Shown here one piece after another: positions 32,949-43,119 of a stretch of DNA of 64,000 nt; position 1 is the first letter of the stretch, and every line of letters begins with the position of its first letter. Under the pieces are notes generated by a model. It saw nothing but the letters and a program-made list of their open reading frames with translations. It was not told the DNA's origin and searched no databases. The translations under genes were made by a program, and so were the position numbers. This stretch comes from Litoribacter populi (GTDB lineage Bacteria > Bacteroidota > Bacteroidia > Cytophagales > Cyclobacteriaceae): the NCBI RefSeq assembly GCF_007483685.1, contig NZ_VMKN01000001.1:875815-939814 (forward strand), in the 5' to 3' direction.

Positions 32949-35366
32949 ATGGTTAAAAATATTTTAAAAACAACCTTCCGCAGTTTTTGGAAAAACAAAA
33001 CGGTCACATTTATAAATGTGGTAGGTTTGGGGGTGGGGTTGGCTACCTGTATTTTGATGATGCTATACATCTGGGATGAAGCTAGCTATGATAAACATCA
33101 TGAACATAAAGATGAGCTTTACCGAGCGGCGATGCAATTTAATGATATGAGAGCAGCGTCGTCACCGGCGCCTATGGCTGAGGCATTCAAAGCTAATTTT
33201 CCCGAGGTCGTGCAATCCTCAAGGGTATTCCCTTACCCTATGCTAGAATCTATGATTCTCAGTTATGATGAAAGAGGGGAAACCAGAACTTTTAATGAGA
33301 CTAATGGATACTATGTGGATTCTACTTTTTTTGATGTTTTAAGCTATGAATTCCTAGCCGGTGATCCTCGAACAGCCCTACGGAGGCCAAATACCATTGT
33401 CCTCTCAGCTTCTCTGGCACATAAGATTTTTGGTGCACAGGACCCTGTGGGAGAAACCATAAGTGTAGGACTTCCCGAGGGGAATTTTGATTATGCTGTG
33501 GATGGGGTATTTGAGGACAAAGGCCTTAAATCCCATATTGACGCCAATTATTTTCTTTCCATGGCCAATACCGACATTGGCGAGTATGTGGCCGGGGAAT
33601 CCTCCTGGACAAGCAACAATATGTTCTTTACCTACCTTAGGGTTCAGCCCGGAACAGATCAAGAGCTGTTGGGGCAAAAACTCAACGATTATTACACCAA
33701 ACAAACCATAGAGGACGCCCGCTCAATGGGTCAATCCGTCAGCATGTTTCTTCAACCTGTCAGGGACATTTATCTCACTTCGGATTTGGGGTATGAAATC
33801 GGTACCAATGGAAATATAAAGTACCTATATATCTTTGGTTCCATCGGCTTTTTCATCCTTTTGATTGCCTGTATTAATTTTATGAACCTTTCCACGGCCA
33901 AGTCAGAAAAGAGAGCAAAGGAAGTAGGTGTAAGAAAAGTCATTGGCGCCCAGAAAAACGAGTTGGTACGGCAGTTTCTTGGAGAATCAATTCTGATGAG
34001 TTTTGTGGCATTGATTCTTGCCTTCTTAATTTTGTTGGCCCTAATCCCATTCTTCAATAATTTTTCAGGAAAATCTTTGGAACTGTTAGGGGACCCGGTG
34101 ATTCTGATCACTATGGCGGGATTAACGGTATTGACAGGTCTATTGGCCGGGCTATATCCGGCATTTTACCTGTCGGCCTTCAAGCCAGTTTCGATATTGA
34201 AAGGTAGCAAAGGGAATGGATATTCCGCTGCGGGGATACGGAAAGGGCTAGTTGTTTTCCAATTTATCATTTCGGTGGCCCTTATAGCCATGGTCTTAGT
34301 GATACGTAATCAGATGACCTTCATGCAGGATACTTCTCTAGGCTTTGACAAACAACAGCAGCTTATTCTTTCCCTTCAGAGCAGTGAATCGCTAGCAAAC
34401 TTTACGGTCCTGAAAAACAGCCTGGAAAATCATCAAGGCGTTCAATCTGTAACCGGCGGCTCAGTCTATCCTGGACTTGAGGTATTGCAGGATTGGCTAT
34501 TGTATGCGGAGGGAAAAACCAAGGAGGATGTGGTGCAGATCCATATTGCGCGTGTGGCCAACGATTACGTACAAACGTTGGGGTTGGAGATGGTCGCCGG
34601 GAGACCTTTTACTGACCAATTTTCTGATGAAGGACTTCACATTGTGATCAATCAAACTGCCGTAAAAACCTATGGGTTTGAGGGTGAAGAAGAAGCATTG
34701 GGCAAAAAGTTGATCATGGAATGGCAGGGTCAAATCAGCGAATATGAAATTGTAGGAGTGGTAAAAGACTATCATTTTGAAAGCCTTCATAAGGTAATTA
34801 AGCCTTTCGCACTTGTCAGAACCCAAAGTCCACCTTACCTCATTGCAAAAATCAACGCTGCCCAAGTGGGAGATGTTTTGGCCTATGCCGAAAGCAGCTG
34901 GAAGAACATTAATCAAGCCACGCCATTTGCCTATTCATTTCTTGATCTTGATTTTCAGAGAAATTATGAAAAGGAGCAGAGAACTTCCACCATCATTCTT
35001 TATTTCACAGCGATAGCCATAATGATTTCCTGCATTGGCCTGTTTGGTCTGGCTGCATTTACCGCAGAGCAAAAGACAAAGGAAATCGGGATTCGGAAGG
35101 TATTAGGAGCAAGCACCTGGAGTATTACAGCCCTGGTGTCCAAGGAGTTTCTGGTCTTGGTGGGCATTGCCATCCTGATTGCGGCGCCTTTGGGATATTA
35201 TGCGGCAAGTAGGTGGCTGGAGGGCTTCGCCTATAAAATCGAACTGTCCATATGGGTTTTTATCATATCAGGCTTAGTGGCTGTCTTGATCGCTTATGGG
35301 ACGATAAGCTTCCAGGCCCTCAAAGCCGCCCTTGCAAACCCTGTGAACTCCCTTAAATCTGAGTAA
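32949..35366 (+). CDS. FtsX/MacB-type ABC transporter permease
   Basis: 805 residues, beginning MVKNILKTTFRSFWKNK. First FtsX signature INFMNLSTAKSEKRAKEVGVRK, second EQKTKEIGIRKVLGA; two periplasmic domains and eight predicted helices. It is the first of four same-strand permeases (32949, 35466, 37983, 40588) with gaps of 99, 93 and 208 bp. Only this one has a UAS-type promoter unit, so the four may be read as one long message interrupted by repeat arrays (inference). Confidence 0.92.
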   Translation: MVKNILKTTFRSFWKNKTVTFINVVGLGVGLATCILMMLYIWDEASYDKHHEHKDELYRAAMQFNDMRAASSPAPMAEAFKANFPEVVQSSRVFPYPMLESMILSYDERGETRTFNETNGYYVDSTFFDVLSYEFLAGDPRTALRRPNTIVLSASLAHKIFGAQDPVGETISVGLPEGNFDYAVDGVFEDKGLKSHIDANYFLSMANTDIGEYVAGESSWTSNNMFFTYLRVQPGTDQELLGQKLNDYYTKQTIEDARSMGQSVSMFLQPVRDIYLTSDLGYEIGTNGNIKYLYIFGSIGFFILLIACINFMNLSTAKSEKRAKEVGVRKVIGAQKNELVRQFLGESILMSFVALILAFLILLALIPFFNNFSGKSLELLGDPVILITMAGLTVLTGLLAGLYPAFYLSAFKPVSILKGSKGNGYSAAGIRKGLVVFQFIISVALIAMVLVIRNQMTFMQDTSLGFDKQQQLILSLQSSESLANFTVLKNSLENHQGVQSVTGGSVYPGLEVLQDWLLYAEGKTKEDVVQIHIARVANDYVQTLGLEMVAGRPFTDQFSDEGLHIVINQTAVKTYGFEGEEEALGKKLIMEWQGQISEYEIVGVVKDYHFESLHKVIKPFALVRTQSPPYLIAKINAAQVGDVLAYAESSWKNINQATPFAYSFLDLDFQRNYEKEQRTSTIILYFTAIAIMISCIGLFGLAAFTAEQKTKEIGIRKVLGASTWSITALVSKEFLVLVGIAILIAAPLGYYAASRWLEGFAYKIELSIWVFIISGLVAVLIAYGTISFQALKAALANPVNSLKSE

Positions 35367-35456
35367 AGACGGGAGACGGAAGACGGAAACTAGATTCGGT
35401 CTACATCGGTCATCCGACATCCGTCATTAAAACATCCGTCATCCGACATCCAAACA
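35367..35456. repeat. CGGTCATCCGACATCC octamer array
   Basis: GACGGGAGACGGAAGACGG (35370-35388) is followed by roughly seven octamers of the type CATCCGAC and CATCCGTC. It fills the whole gap between two permease genes. Confidence 0.7.
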
Positions 35457-35465
35457 TAAAAAAAC

Positions 35466-37889
35466 ATGTTCAGCAACTATTTCAAAATCTTTCTTCGAAA
35501 CCTGAGACGCAACCCCACCTACATGTTGATCAATGTACTTGGTCTGGCAGTGGGGATGGCGGCAAGTATTCTGATTTTCCTTTTTGTACAGCACGAACTC
35601 AGCTATGACCGGTACCATGAGAATTCCGACCGGATTTATAGGGTTTCAAGGCAGTGGGTCAACCAGGATGGGCAAATCAGTCTTCACCTGGGCCATGCCG
35701 CTCCGCCATTTGCACCCTTGATCAAATCCGACTTCGGCGACAGGGTGGAAGAGGCGGTCAGGTTGCTGAGCAACAATCCCATTCTGATCTACGAGGGCAG
35801 GTCATTTCAGGAGGAAGGTTTCTTCTTCTCAGACCCGGAGATTTTCAATGTGTTCTCATGGAACCTACTGGAAGGGGATCCTGAGCAGGCATTGACTTTT
35901 CCGGATGGATTGGTGATTACCGAAAGTATGGCCAGAAAGTATTTCGGAAATGAAGACCCTATGGGAAAAGCCATTGAGATGAAAGTAGGCGAGTTTTCCT
36001 GGGATCTACAGGTAAGGGGAGTAATGGAGGACATTCCTGCCAATTCCCACTTCAACGTAGAATTCCTGGCCTCCATGAATCCCGTCATCAGTTTCTATGG
36101 AAGCCTGGATCAAATGATGCAGAATTTCGGAAACAACTCTTTTTCCACCTATCTGTTACTGGCTGAAGGTGCAGACCCCCAAGCGCTGGAAAGTGAATTC
36201 CCCGCATTTATCGACAGGCATATGTCCAGCCAAAGCCAGGTGCCCGTTTCTCGGGAAACCCAGCTCAATTTGTGGCCGGTGACAGAAATCCACCTGCATT
36301 CCAATCTCGATTCGGAAATTGAGCCAAATAGCAGCATAGAAAATGTCTATATCTACTCGGCCATTGCCTTGTTTATTCTACTGATCGCCTGTATCAATTT
36401 CATGAACCTGGCCACTGCCAGATCCGCCAAAAGGGCAATGGAGGTCGGTCTCAGAAAGGTGATGGGCGCGGATAAAATGCTTTTGGTAAAGCAGTTTATG
36501 AGCGAATCCATGTTCCTGGTAATTCTGGCCCTGCTGTTCGCTTTGGTGATCGTGTGGGTAGCGTTGCCTACTTTTGGGAATTTCACCGGTAAAGAGTTAA
36601 GCCTGAATCTCGCCGAGGAGCCACAGCTTTTGTTGTGGATGGGCGTACTGGTGCTGCTTGTAGGGGCACTGGCAGGAAGTTATCCTTCCCTTTTTCTATC
36701 TGGCTTCCAGCCGGTGAGGGTTTTAAAAGGAACCTTCAAAATCGGCTCTGCCCACGAAAAATTCAGGTCAGTACTGGTGGTGGGGCAGTTTGCGATATCC
36801 ATTGTAATGATTGTGGGCGTAATGGTGGTGTTGGACCAGCTCAATTTTATCAAGAGCAAAGATTTGGGTTTTGACAAGGAACAGATTGCGGTCTTGCCGG
36901 CATATAGCGAGTTCACCGGCAATTATGAAATGATGCGGGAAAGGCTCCTTCAGCACCCTGGAATAACAGAGGTTTCCCTGGCCAGCAGGGTTCCCTCAGG
37001 CAGGCTACTGGACTCCCAGGGCACCCAGGCGGAGGTAAACGGGGAGCTGTTGCCTATCAATGTGCGAATCGCCGACATCCACGTGAGCCATTCCTTCCTG
37101 AATACCTTCGGGATGAACCTGGTGGCCGGCAGGAACTTGGATTTCAACCTTGCCAGCGATTCCACAGGTGCATTTCTTTTGAACGAAGCGGCTGTAAGGG
37201 CGATTGGATGGTCCAGTCCTGAGGAGGCTGTTGAAAAGCAGTTCCACTATGGCAACCGCCGCGGTTATGCGGTGGGAATCATCGAAGATTTCCACTTTGA
37301 ATCCCTGCACCAGCCCATCAGTCCCATGGTTTTCATGGTGCCCGATGACCGTTTCAGCCAAGTAGCTGTCAAACTCCACCCTGACAGTCAGGACGAAGCT
37401 ATGGCATTTCTGCAGGATGAGTGGATAGCCATGAAGTCGGATTTTCCCTTTTCACCATTTTTCATTGAAGACAGATTTCTTGAGCAATATGAAACTGAGG
37501 AAAAAGTTGGGCAGTTGTTCGGCTTTTTTGCCGGGCTGGCCATAGTGATTTCTGTATTGGGCCTTTTCGGGCTTGCGGCATATTCCACAGAGCAAAGGAC
37601 GAAAGAAATCGGCATCAGAAAGGTGATGGGGGCCAGTGTGACCAATATTGTCACCTTGCTCGGCCAGGATTTCCTCAAGTTGGTACTGATAGGTTTTCTA
37701 ATCGCCATTCCAATAGGCTGGTATGGCATGAACCAATGGCTGGGCAATTTTGCCTATTCTGTAGGGGTAAGCTGGTGGGTATTTGTAGTGGCAGGTTTGG
37801 TGGCCTTTCTGGTCGCAGCCATCACGGTCAGCAGCCAATCAATCAGGGCAGCACTGGTGAATCCAGTGGATACTTTTAAGGAGGGATGA
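35466..37889 (+). CDS. FtsX/MacB-type ABC transporter permease
   Basis: 807 residues, beginning MFSNYFKIFLRNLRRNP. First FtsX signature INFMNLATARSAKRAMEVGLRK (Met replaces the usual Lys before EVG), second EQRTKEIGIRKVMGA. It ends PVDTFKEG rather than the usual SLKSE tail seen in its neighbours. Second of the four-permease run. No ATPase is adjacent and no separate promoter unit was seen. Confidence 0.92.
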   Translation: MFSNYFKIFLRNLRRNPTYMLINVLGLAVGMAASILIFLFVQHELSYDRYHENSDRIYRVSRQWVNQDGQISLHLGHAAPPFAPLIKSDFGDRVEEAVRLLSNNPILIYEGRSFQEEGFFFSDPEIFNVFSWNLLEGDPEQALTFPDGLVITESMARKYFGNEDPMGKAIEMKVGEFSWDLQVRGVMEDIPANSHFNVEFLASMNPVISFYGSLDQMMQNFGNNSFSTYLLLAEGADPQALESEFPAFIDRHMSSQSQVPVSRETQLNLWPVTEIHLHSNLDSEIEPNSSIENVYIYSAIALFILLIACINFMNLATARSAKRAMEVGLRKVMGADKMLLVKQFMSESMFLVILALLFALVIVWVALPTFGNFTGKELSLNLAEEPQLLLWMGVLVLLVGALAGSYPSLFLSGFQPVRVLKGTFKIGSAHEKFRSVLVVGQFAISIVMIVGVMVVLDQLNFIKSKDLGFDKEQIAVLPAYSEFTGNYEMMRERLLQHPGITEVSLASRVPSGRLLDSQGTQAEVNGELLPINVRIADIHVSHSFLNTFGMNLVAGRNLDFNLASDSTGAFLLNEAAVRAIGWSSPEEAVEKQFHYGNRRGYAVGIIEDFHFESLHQPISPMVFMVPDDRFSQVAVKLHPDSQDEAMAFLQDEWIAMKSDFPFSPFFIEDRFLEQYETEEKVGQLFGFFAGLAIVISVLGLFGLAAYSTEQRTKEIGIRKVMGASVTNIVTLLGQDFLKLVLIGFLIAIPIGWYGMNQWLGNFAYSVGVSWWVFVVAGLVAFLVAAITVSSQSIRAALVNPVDTFKEG

Positions 37890-37957
37890 CGGAGGTCGGA
37901 TGACGGATGACGGATGACGGGATGAGCGGACATCGGACATCGGTCATCGGACAGCAA
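37886..37957. repeat. GGATGACGGATGACGG octamer array, inverted halves
   Basis: Octamers GGATGACG (37899-37922) are followed by opposite-orientation units ACATCGGACATCGGTCATC (37930-37948). This arrangement resembles 24203-24270 and could again fold in the transcript. Confidence 0.65.
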
Positions 37958-37982
37958 TATATACAACATAATCACGAAAGCC

Positions 37983-40379
37983 ATGTGGAAAAACTATTTC
38001 ACCATTTCCATTAGGAATCTGGCCAAGCGGAAGCTTTATGCCGGGATCAACATCTTGGGCTTGACCATAGCCATCGTAAGCTTTTTGGCAATTTCACTTT
38101 ACATTTACCATGAGTGGAATTATGATAAAATGTACTCTGGACATGACCGCATATACAAAGTCAACCAGGAATTTTCCTCAGGTGGTGAAGGGCAAATGGT
38201 CAGTACATCTCCTTCCGCCTTGGTACCTGCAGTCCTGGAGGATATTCCGGAGGTGGAGACAGGGACGGTTATTTTTGACATCAGTATTTTTTCCACGGTA
38301 TTGATCAGTGGAGAGGAACTGAGCGTGGAAGAGTCGAAATTTGCCTATGCAGACCACAATTTCTTTAATGTCTTTGACTTTGGACTTTTGGAAGGAAGTC
38401 CAGAATCTGCTTTGGCCGAGCCCAACCAGCTGGTGCTTACAGAGACTACTGCCCGTCGGTATTTTGGGGACTCCAGAGGGACTGTAGGCAAAACCTTGAA
38501 AGTGGAAAGTGGTGAATATACTGTATCGGCAGTTATGGAGGATTTCCCGTCCAACAGCCATTTGGACTTTGATTTTTTAGCATCTTTCAAATCCCACAGA
38601 CATGGCAGGGAGCCGGAATGGTCTCCAAGTAATTATTACTCCTATATCAAGCTTACCCAAGGAGCAGATCCCGCTGGTCTAAATCCCAAAATGGAACAGT
38701 TGGTGGAAAAATACTTGGGAGAAACACAGAGAAACTACAATTTCCAGACCGCGATGCATTTACAGCCTGTGACCGATATCCACTTGAGAGGGGATGGTCT
38801 GCAAGGTGTAAAGCCGGGGTCGGACATTAAGTACATTTACATTTTTGGAATTGTGGCCATCCTCTTGATTTTTATCGGCATCATCAATTATGTCAATTTG
38901 GCCACGGCAGAGGCCACCGAGAGGAATAAAGAGGTGGGGTTGAGAAAAGTGATGGGTGCAGAAAGGGGACAGCTTTTCAATCAATTTATTTCAGAATCTT
39001 TTATCCTTTCAGCCTTTGGGGTGGTTTTCAGTTTGGCATTATTGGCTTTGATGGGGTATAAATTCGAAGAGATATCCGGAGTGCCTATGCAGATTGGGCT
39101 TCTTTTCACCCCTTGGGGAATTGGCTTTCTTCTGGTGCTCTTGCTCATGGTAGCCCTATTGGCCGGAATGTACCCAGCGGTGATCCTTTCGGGGATGGAT
39201 CCGCTCAAGGCTTTGGGTAAGAAAACCAAACTCGGAGGTGGTGCCTGGCTGAGGAAGTCTCTTGTGGTCATTCAGTTTTTTATTTCCATTGGCCTGTTGA
39301 TCGCGACCATGATTGTCAAGCAGCAGCTGGATTATATGCAGTCCGTTAACTTAGGATATGATAAGGAACAGCTGATTTCTATCAACACACATCATAAAAT
39401 GATGGAAACTATTCCTTCACTTAAAAGTGAATTGACCAGGAAAGGACTGGCAAGTTCTGCTTCATTGGCAGCCGATATGCCCATATATATTAAGGGTGGA
39501 TATGCTATTCAGGCTGGTTTCGATAACACCAAAGAAATTAGCATCACCGGTTATGCAGTAGATGCGGATGTTGTCAGGACCATAGGGGCTGAAATAATAG
39601 CTGGCAATGATTTTACCGAGCAGGACATTAATAGGAATACAGCCTTTGAGACAGGGGAGGAGTTGAACATTATCCTTAACGAGTCTGCGGTGAGGGAGCT
39701 TGGTTGGACACCTGAGGAGGCTGTGGGTAAGAAGGTGCAAGCAGGTACTCCTGCGAGGGTCAAAGCGGTAGTGGGTGATTTTTATTTCAATTCCCTTCAC
39801 CATAAAGTTGGTCCCTTGATGATCTTTATAGATCAGGGGCAGACCAATCTATTATTGGTACGATTGGCTAAAGGAAACCCGTCTGAGCATTTGGCAAATC
39901 TTGAGGAAACCTGGAAGAGACTAGTGCCGGACAGACCCTTCAATTACAGGTTTGTAGATCAGGAATACGCCCAGCTTTACCAATCCGAGGCGCGTGTGGG
40001 AACGATTTTTAGCCTGTTTGCGGGCATTGCGGTGGTGATAGCGTGTATGGGTCTCTTCGGCCTGGTATCTTATGTAGCCCTGAGAAGAACACGTGAAATC
40101 AGTATCCGCAAAGTCCTGGGGGCTTCGGGTTCAGATGTGTTGAAACTCCTCTCAGCCGATTTCTTTGTCCTGCTGGCCCTGTCGGCCGGCTTGGCAGTGG
40201 CATTCGGTTTATGGTTCAGCGGCCAATGGCTTTCCGGCTTTGCCAACCGGGCAGTGATTCCGCTGTGGATTTACCCTGCGGCAATATTGGTCGTAGCCTT
40301 AATTTCCTTCCTGACCATAGGGTACAGGACGGTGACGGTTTTTGTGAGGCGGCCAGCGGAGACGCTGAAGGATGATTGA
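37983..40379 (+). CDS. FtsX/MacB-type ABC transporter permease
   Basis: 798 residues, beginning MWKNYFTISIRNLAKRK. First FtsX signature INYVNLATAEATERNKEVGLRK, second LRRTREISIRKVLGA. The C-terminus (RRPAETLKDD) differs from the SLKSE tail of close relatives. Third in the four-permease run, 93 bp after the previous stop. Family is certain; substrate unknown. Confidence 0.92.
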   Translation: MWKNYFTISIRNLAKRKLYAGINILGLTIAIVSFLAISLYIYHEWNYDKMYSGHDRIYKVNQEFSSGGEGQMVSTSPSALVPAVLEDIPEVETGTVIFDISIFSTVLISGEELSVEESKFAYADHNFFNVFDFGLLEGSPESALAEPNQLVLTETTARRYFGDSRGTVGKTLKVESGEYTVSAVMEDFPSNSHLDFDFLASFKSHRHGREPEWSPSNYYSYIKLTQGADPAGLNPKMEQLVEKYLGETQRNYNFQTAMHLQPVTDIHLRGDGLQGVKPGSDIKYIYIFGIVAILLIFIGIINYVNLATAEATERNKEVGLRKVMGAERGQLFNQFISESFILSAFGVVFSLALLALMGYKFEEISGVPMQIGLLFTPWGIGFLLVLLLMVALLAGMYPAVILSGMDPLKALGKKTKLGGGAWLRKSLVVIQFFISIGLLIATMIVKQQLDYMQSVNLGYDKEQLISINTHHKMMETIPSLKSELTRKGLASSASLAADMPIYIKGGYAIQAGFDNTKEISITGYAVDADVVRTIGAEIIAGNDFTEQDINRNTAFETGEELNIILNESAVRELGWTPEEAVGKKVQAGTPARVKAVVGDFYFNSLHHKVGPLMIFIDQGQTNLLLVRLAKGNPSEHLANLEETWKRLVPDRPFNYRFVDQEYAQLYQSEARVGTIFSLFAGIAVVIACMGLFGLVSYVALRRTREISIRKVLGASGSDVLKLLSADFFVLLALSAGLAVAFGLWFSGQWLSGFANRAVIPLWIYPAAILVVALISFLTIGYRTVTVFVRRPAETLKDD

Positions 40380-40400
40380 TGCGGGATGGAGCAAAAGGGA

Positions 40401-40450
40401 CACAGACCTGCCTGATCTGCCAAAGCGCTAGCGGATGGCAGGCAGGGTTA
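40401..40450. repeat. Imperfect palindrome CCTGCC...GGCAGG
   Basis: CCTGCCTGATCTGCCA and GGATGGCAGGCAGG can pair imperfectly around AAGCGCTAGC, preceded by a GGGACACAGA element and followed by TTTCACAGAG. It is one of several REP-like intergenic elements. The rest of 40380-40587 contains no gene and no UAS-type site. Confidence 0.5.
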
Positions 40451-40587
40451 CACTGAGTTTAAAAAAGGAGTTTCACAGAGCCACTTCGCGAAATAAAAAT
40501 AAAATTATGGAGGGTCGGATTGATAATCACTTAAGCTCATTGCTTTGAGCTTGCTAATAAATAGGAAAAGCTTTGAACCTAGGCGTT

Positions 40588-42993
40588 ATGCTAAAAAACT
40601 ATTTCATCATCGGGTATAGGAACATCCTGAGGAGCAAATTGAGGACGCTGGTCCATGTGTTGGGGCTTTCGCTGGGGGTGGCTGTGTGTTTGTTGGTTTT
40701 TCATGTGGTCTGGTATGAAAACAGCTTCGATAAATTCCATGAGGATGGGGACAGGATTTACCAAGTGATGACCCACACCCATTATCAGGAAGAGTCTTGG
40801 TTGAACGGGGGTGTTCCCTTTCCGATGGCCGGTGTAATCGAGGATGAAATCCCGGATGTGGAAACAAAAACACATTTTTACCAGCTGGAGGGAGTAAGAG
40901 TCCATCTGGAAGAGGATAAGGGCATCTATAAGGAACGTCCCACCGTGATGACCGATAATCAGCACTTTAGGATATTTCAGCGCCAGTGGCTTGCCGGAAA
41001 TCCTTCCACAGCCCTGAATGAACCCGGTCAGGTGGTCTTGACCCAGGCGGCTGCCGAATTATATTTCCAGGGTTTGCCTCCCCCGGAAGTGCTGGGCAAG
41101 GAACTGACTTATTATTTCTTGGACACAGTTCAGGTAACCGTGGCGGGTGTAGTTGAGGATTACACAGGCAATACGGATTTTATTTTTACCGATTTTCTTT
41201 CCATTCAGAATGCACGGAAGGAAAATGGTGAGGATTTCTATGCCGTAGATAACTGGCAATCGGTGAATTCCTCTTCCCAACTATTCGTCAAGCTCCATGC
41301 TGATACGAATCTGGAGCATGTAAATGAGAAGTTAGGAGCAATTCCTGACAAGTACATGGAAAAGAGCGAAAAAGGCTTTACCGAATTTTCACTTTTACCT
41401 TTAGTGGAACTTCATTTTCATGAAAATTTTGACCGACCTGCAGCCAACAAGTCAGTATTGCAGGGATTGATTCTGGTGGGCTTATTTATATTGGTGCTGG
41501 CCTGCCTAAACTTTATCAATCTGGAAACGGCCCAGTCCTTTGTGAGATTCAAAGAAGTCGGGATCCGAAAGACACTTGGGGGAAGCAGAAGCCAATTAAT
41601 TTTCCAGTTTTTGGCAGAGACAGCCATCATTGTCATTTTGGCTATTGCAGGAGGGTTGGTTTTCAGTGATTTGTTGGTTAGGGGGCTGCAGGATCTGTTG
41701 CCCGATGGATTTGTGATCAACTACCTGGCACCGGAGGGAGTGGCCTTTTTGGTTGCAATGGGAATGCTTTTGACCTTATTTGCTGGCATTATGCCTGCCA
41801 TAATGCTCTCGGCATTACAGGCCCAGAAAGTATTGAAGGGTGATTTCAAACAGATAAACGGTTTTTCCTGGACTTATTTCCTTCAAAAGAACCTTACGGT
41901 AATCCAATTTACCCTGTCCATAGGGTTCATCATTTCTGTTCTTGTCGTCTCCAGTCAGATCCAATATATGATGAACAAGGAGCTGGGATTTGACAAAGAG
42001 CAGGTGATGTACATCCGGCTTCCGTTTTTGTCAGACTCCAGTCAGCGGGAAACATTTAAACATGTCATCAGCCAACAGGCTGGGGTGCGTAATACCAGCC
42101 TTGGAAGTGATATTCTGGCTTCTTCCAGCTTGTGGACAAGTTCAGTGGAGGTAACTACCCCCACCGAAAAAAAGGAAATCAGTGTGCAGGTAAAAATGAT
42201 TGATTCCCGGTTTTTGGATGTTTACCAAGTGAAGCCCAAGGCAGGGAGAAATGTTAGAGACGCATCAAATGAAATTCTGATCAATGAAAAGTTTGTCGAA
42301 AGGTTGGGTTTTGATAACGCTAGGGATGCCATAGGTTATTCCCTGGATTTCAACCAAGCGGAAAGAGAGGTGGTGGGGGTGGTTCCGGATTTCCATTCCA
42401 GGACTTTAAGGGAGGAAATCAGGCCATTGATCCTTCAGCCCGCCCAAAGGAACGCGACTTTATTGAGCGTAAAAATGGAAGCGAATACAGATCTGAAGCA
42501 GGCCAAAGAGGATTTTGGGCTAATCTACCAGGCGCATTTTCCCTTCGAGGACGGTGAGTTCAAATTTTTTGATGAGACCATTGCCAATTTTTATAAATCT
42601 GACTTCAGGGTGATGAAGGTTTTGGGATTGGCCACTTTGATAGCTTTGGTGATAAGTTTTCTTGGCCTTTTTGCCTTGACATCCTTTACTATTGCCCAGA
42701 GGACAAAGGAAATCAGCATACGCAAGGTATTGGGAGCAGGGACAATGGAAATTTTGGTAAGCCTTTCTAAGGAGTACGTGGTGTTGATGGCGGTGGCCTT
42801 TGGGTTGGCGGCTATACCTACTTGGTATCTGTTGAATAATTGGCTCAAAGAATTTTATTTCAAGATTAACATGCCCTATGATTTATATTTTCTGGCAGGA
42901 ATAGCAGCCCTTTTTGCATGTTTAGCTATTGTGGGGCTCCATAGTTACAAAGCCATGCAAAAGAATCCAGCAGATGTGCTAAAGAGTGAATAG
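40588..42993 (+). CDS. FtsX/MacB-type ABC transporter permease
   Basis: 801 residues from ATG 40588 (MLKNYFIIGYRNILRSK); a TTG at 40573 would add five residues but breaks the family's N-terminus. First FtsX signature LNFINLETAQSFVRFKEVGIRK then TLGG, second AQRTKEISIRKVLGA. Fourth in the permease run, after a 208-bp repeat-bearing gap. The next unit (43011) has its own promoter element 18 bp after this stop. Confidence 0.92.
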   Translation: MLKNYFIIGYRNILRSKLRTLVHVLGLSLGVAVCLLVFHVVWYENSFDKFHEDGDRIYQVMTHTHYQEESWLNGGVPFPMAGVIEDEIPDVETKTHFYQLEGVRVHLEEDKGIYKERPTVMTDNQHFRIFQRQWLAGNPSTALNEPGQVVLTQAAAELYFQGLPPPEVLGKELTYYFLDTVQVTVAGVVEDYTGNTDFIFTDFLSIQNARKENGEDFYAVDNWQSVNSSSQLFVKLHADTNLEHVNEKLGAIPDKYMEKSEKGFTEFSLLPLVELHFHENFDRPAANKSVLQGLILVGLFILVLACLNFINLETAQSFVRFKEVGIRKTLGGSRSQLIFQFLAETAIIVILAIAGGLVFSDLLVRGLQDLLPDGFVINYLAPEGVAFLVAMGMLLTLFAGIMPAIMLSALQAQKVLKGDFKQINGFSWTYFLQKNLTVIQFTLSIGFIISVLVVSSQIQYMMNKELGFDKEQVMYIRLPFLSDSSQRETFKHVISQQAGVRNTSLGSDILASSSLWTSSVEVTTPTEKKEISVQVKMIDSRFLDVYQVKPKAGRNVRDASNEILINEKFVERLGFDNARDAIGYSLDFNQAEREVVGVVPDFHSRTLREEIRPLILQPAQRNATLLSVKMEANTDLKQAKEDFGLIYQAHFPFEDGEFKFFDETIANFYKSDFRVMKVLGLATLIALVISFLGLFALTSFTIAQRTKEISIRKVLGAGTMEILVSLSKEYVVLMAVAFGLAAIPTWYLLNNWLKEFYFKINMPYDLYFLAGIAALFACLAIVGLHSYKAMQKNPADVLKSE

Positions 42994-43010
42994 AGATTTT
43001 ATAATTCGTC

Positions 43011-43110
43011 CGCTGGCGAACAAAGGTGTTCGATTCAATTTCCTGTCAGGTCGATAAAAAGCCTTGATAGAGGCATTGTGAGCCTATTTTCCATGGCACG
43101 AATGTAGAAT
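43011..43110 (+). promoter_or_regulatory. Enhancer-like site plus -24/-12 promoter for the ATPase-TolC operon
   Basis: The element at 43011-43032 reads CG, CTGG, CGAACA, AAGG, TGTTCG. TGGCACGAATGTAGAAT begins at 43094, 62 bp downstream. Predicted start is near 43120, 41 nt before the ATPase ATG; a short octamer array (43120-43152) then lies within the leader. Confidence 0.8.
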
Positions 43111-43119
43111 ATATCATCT

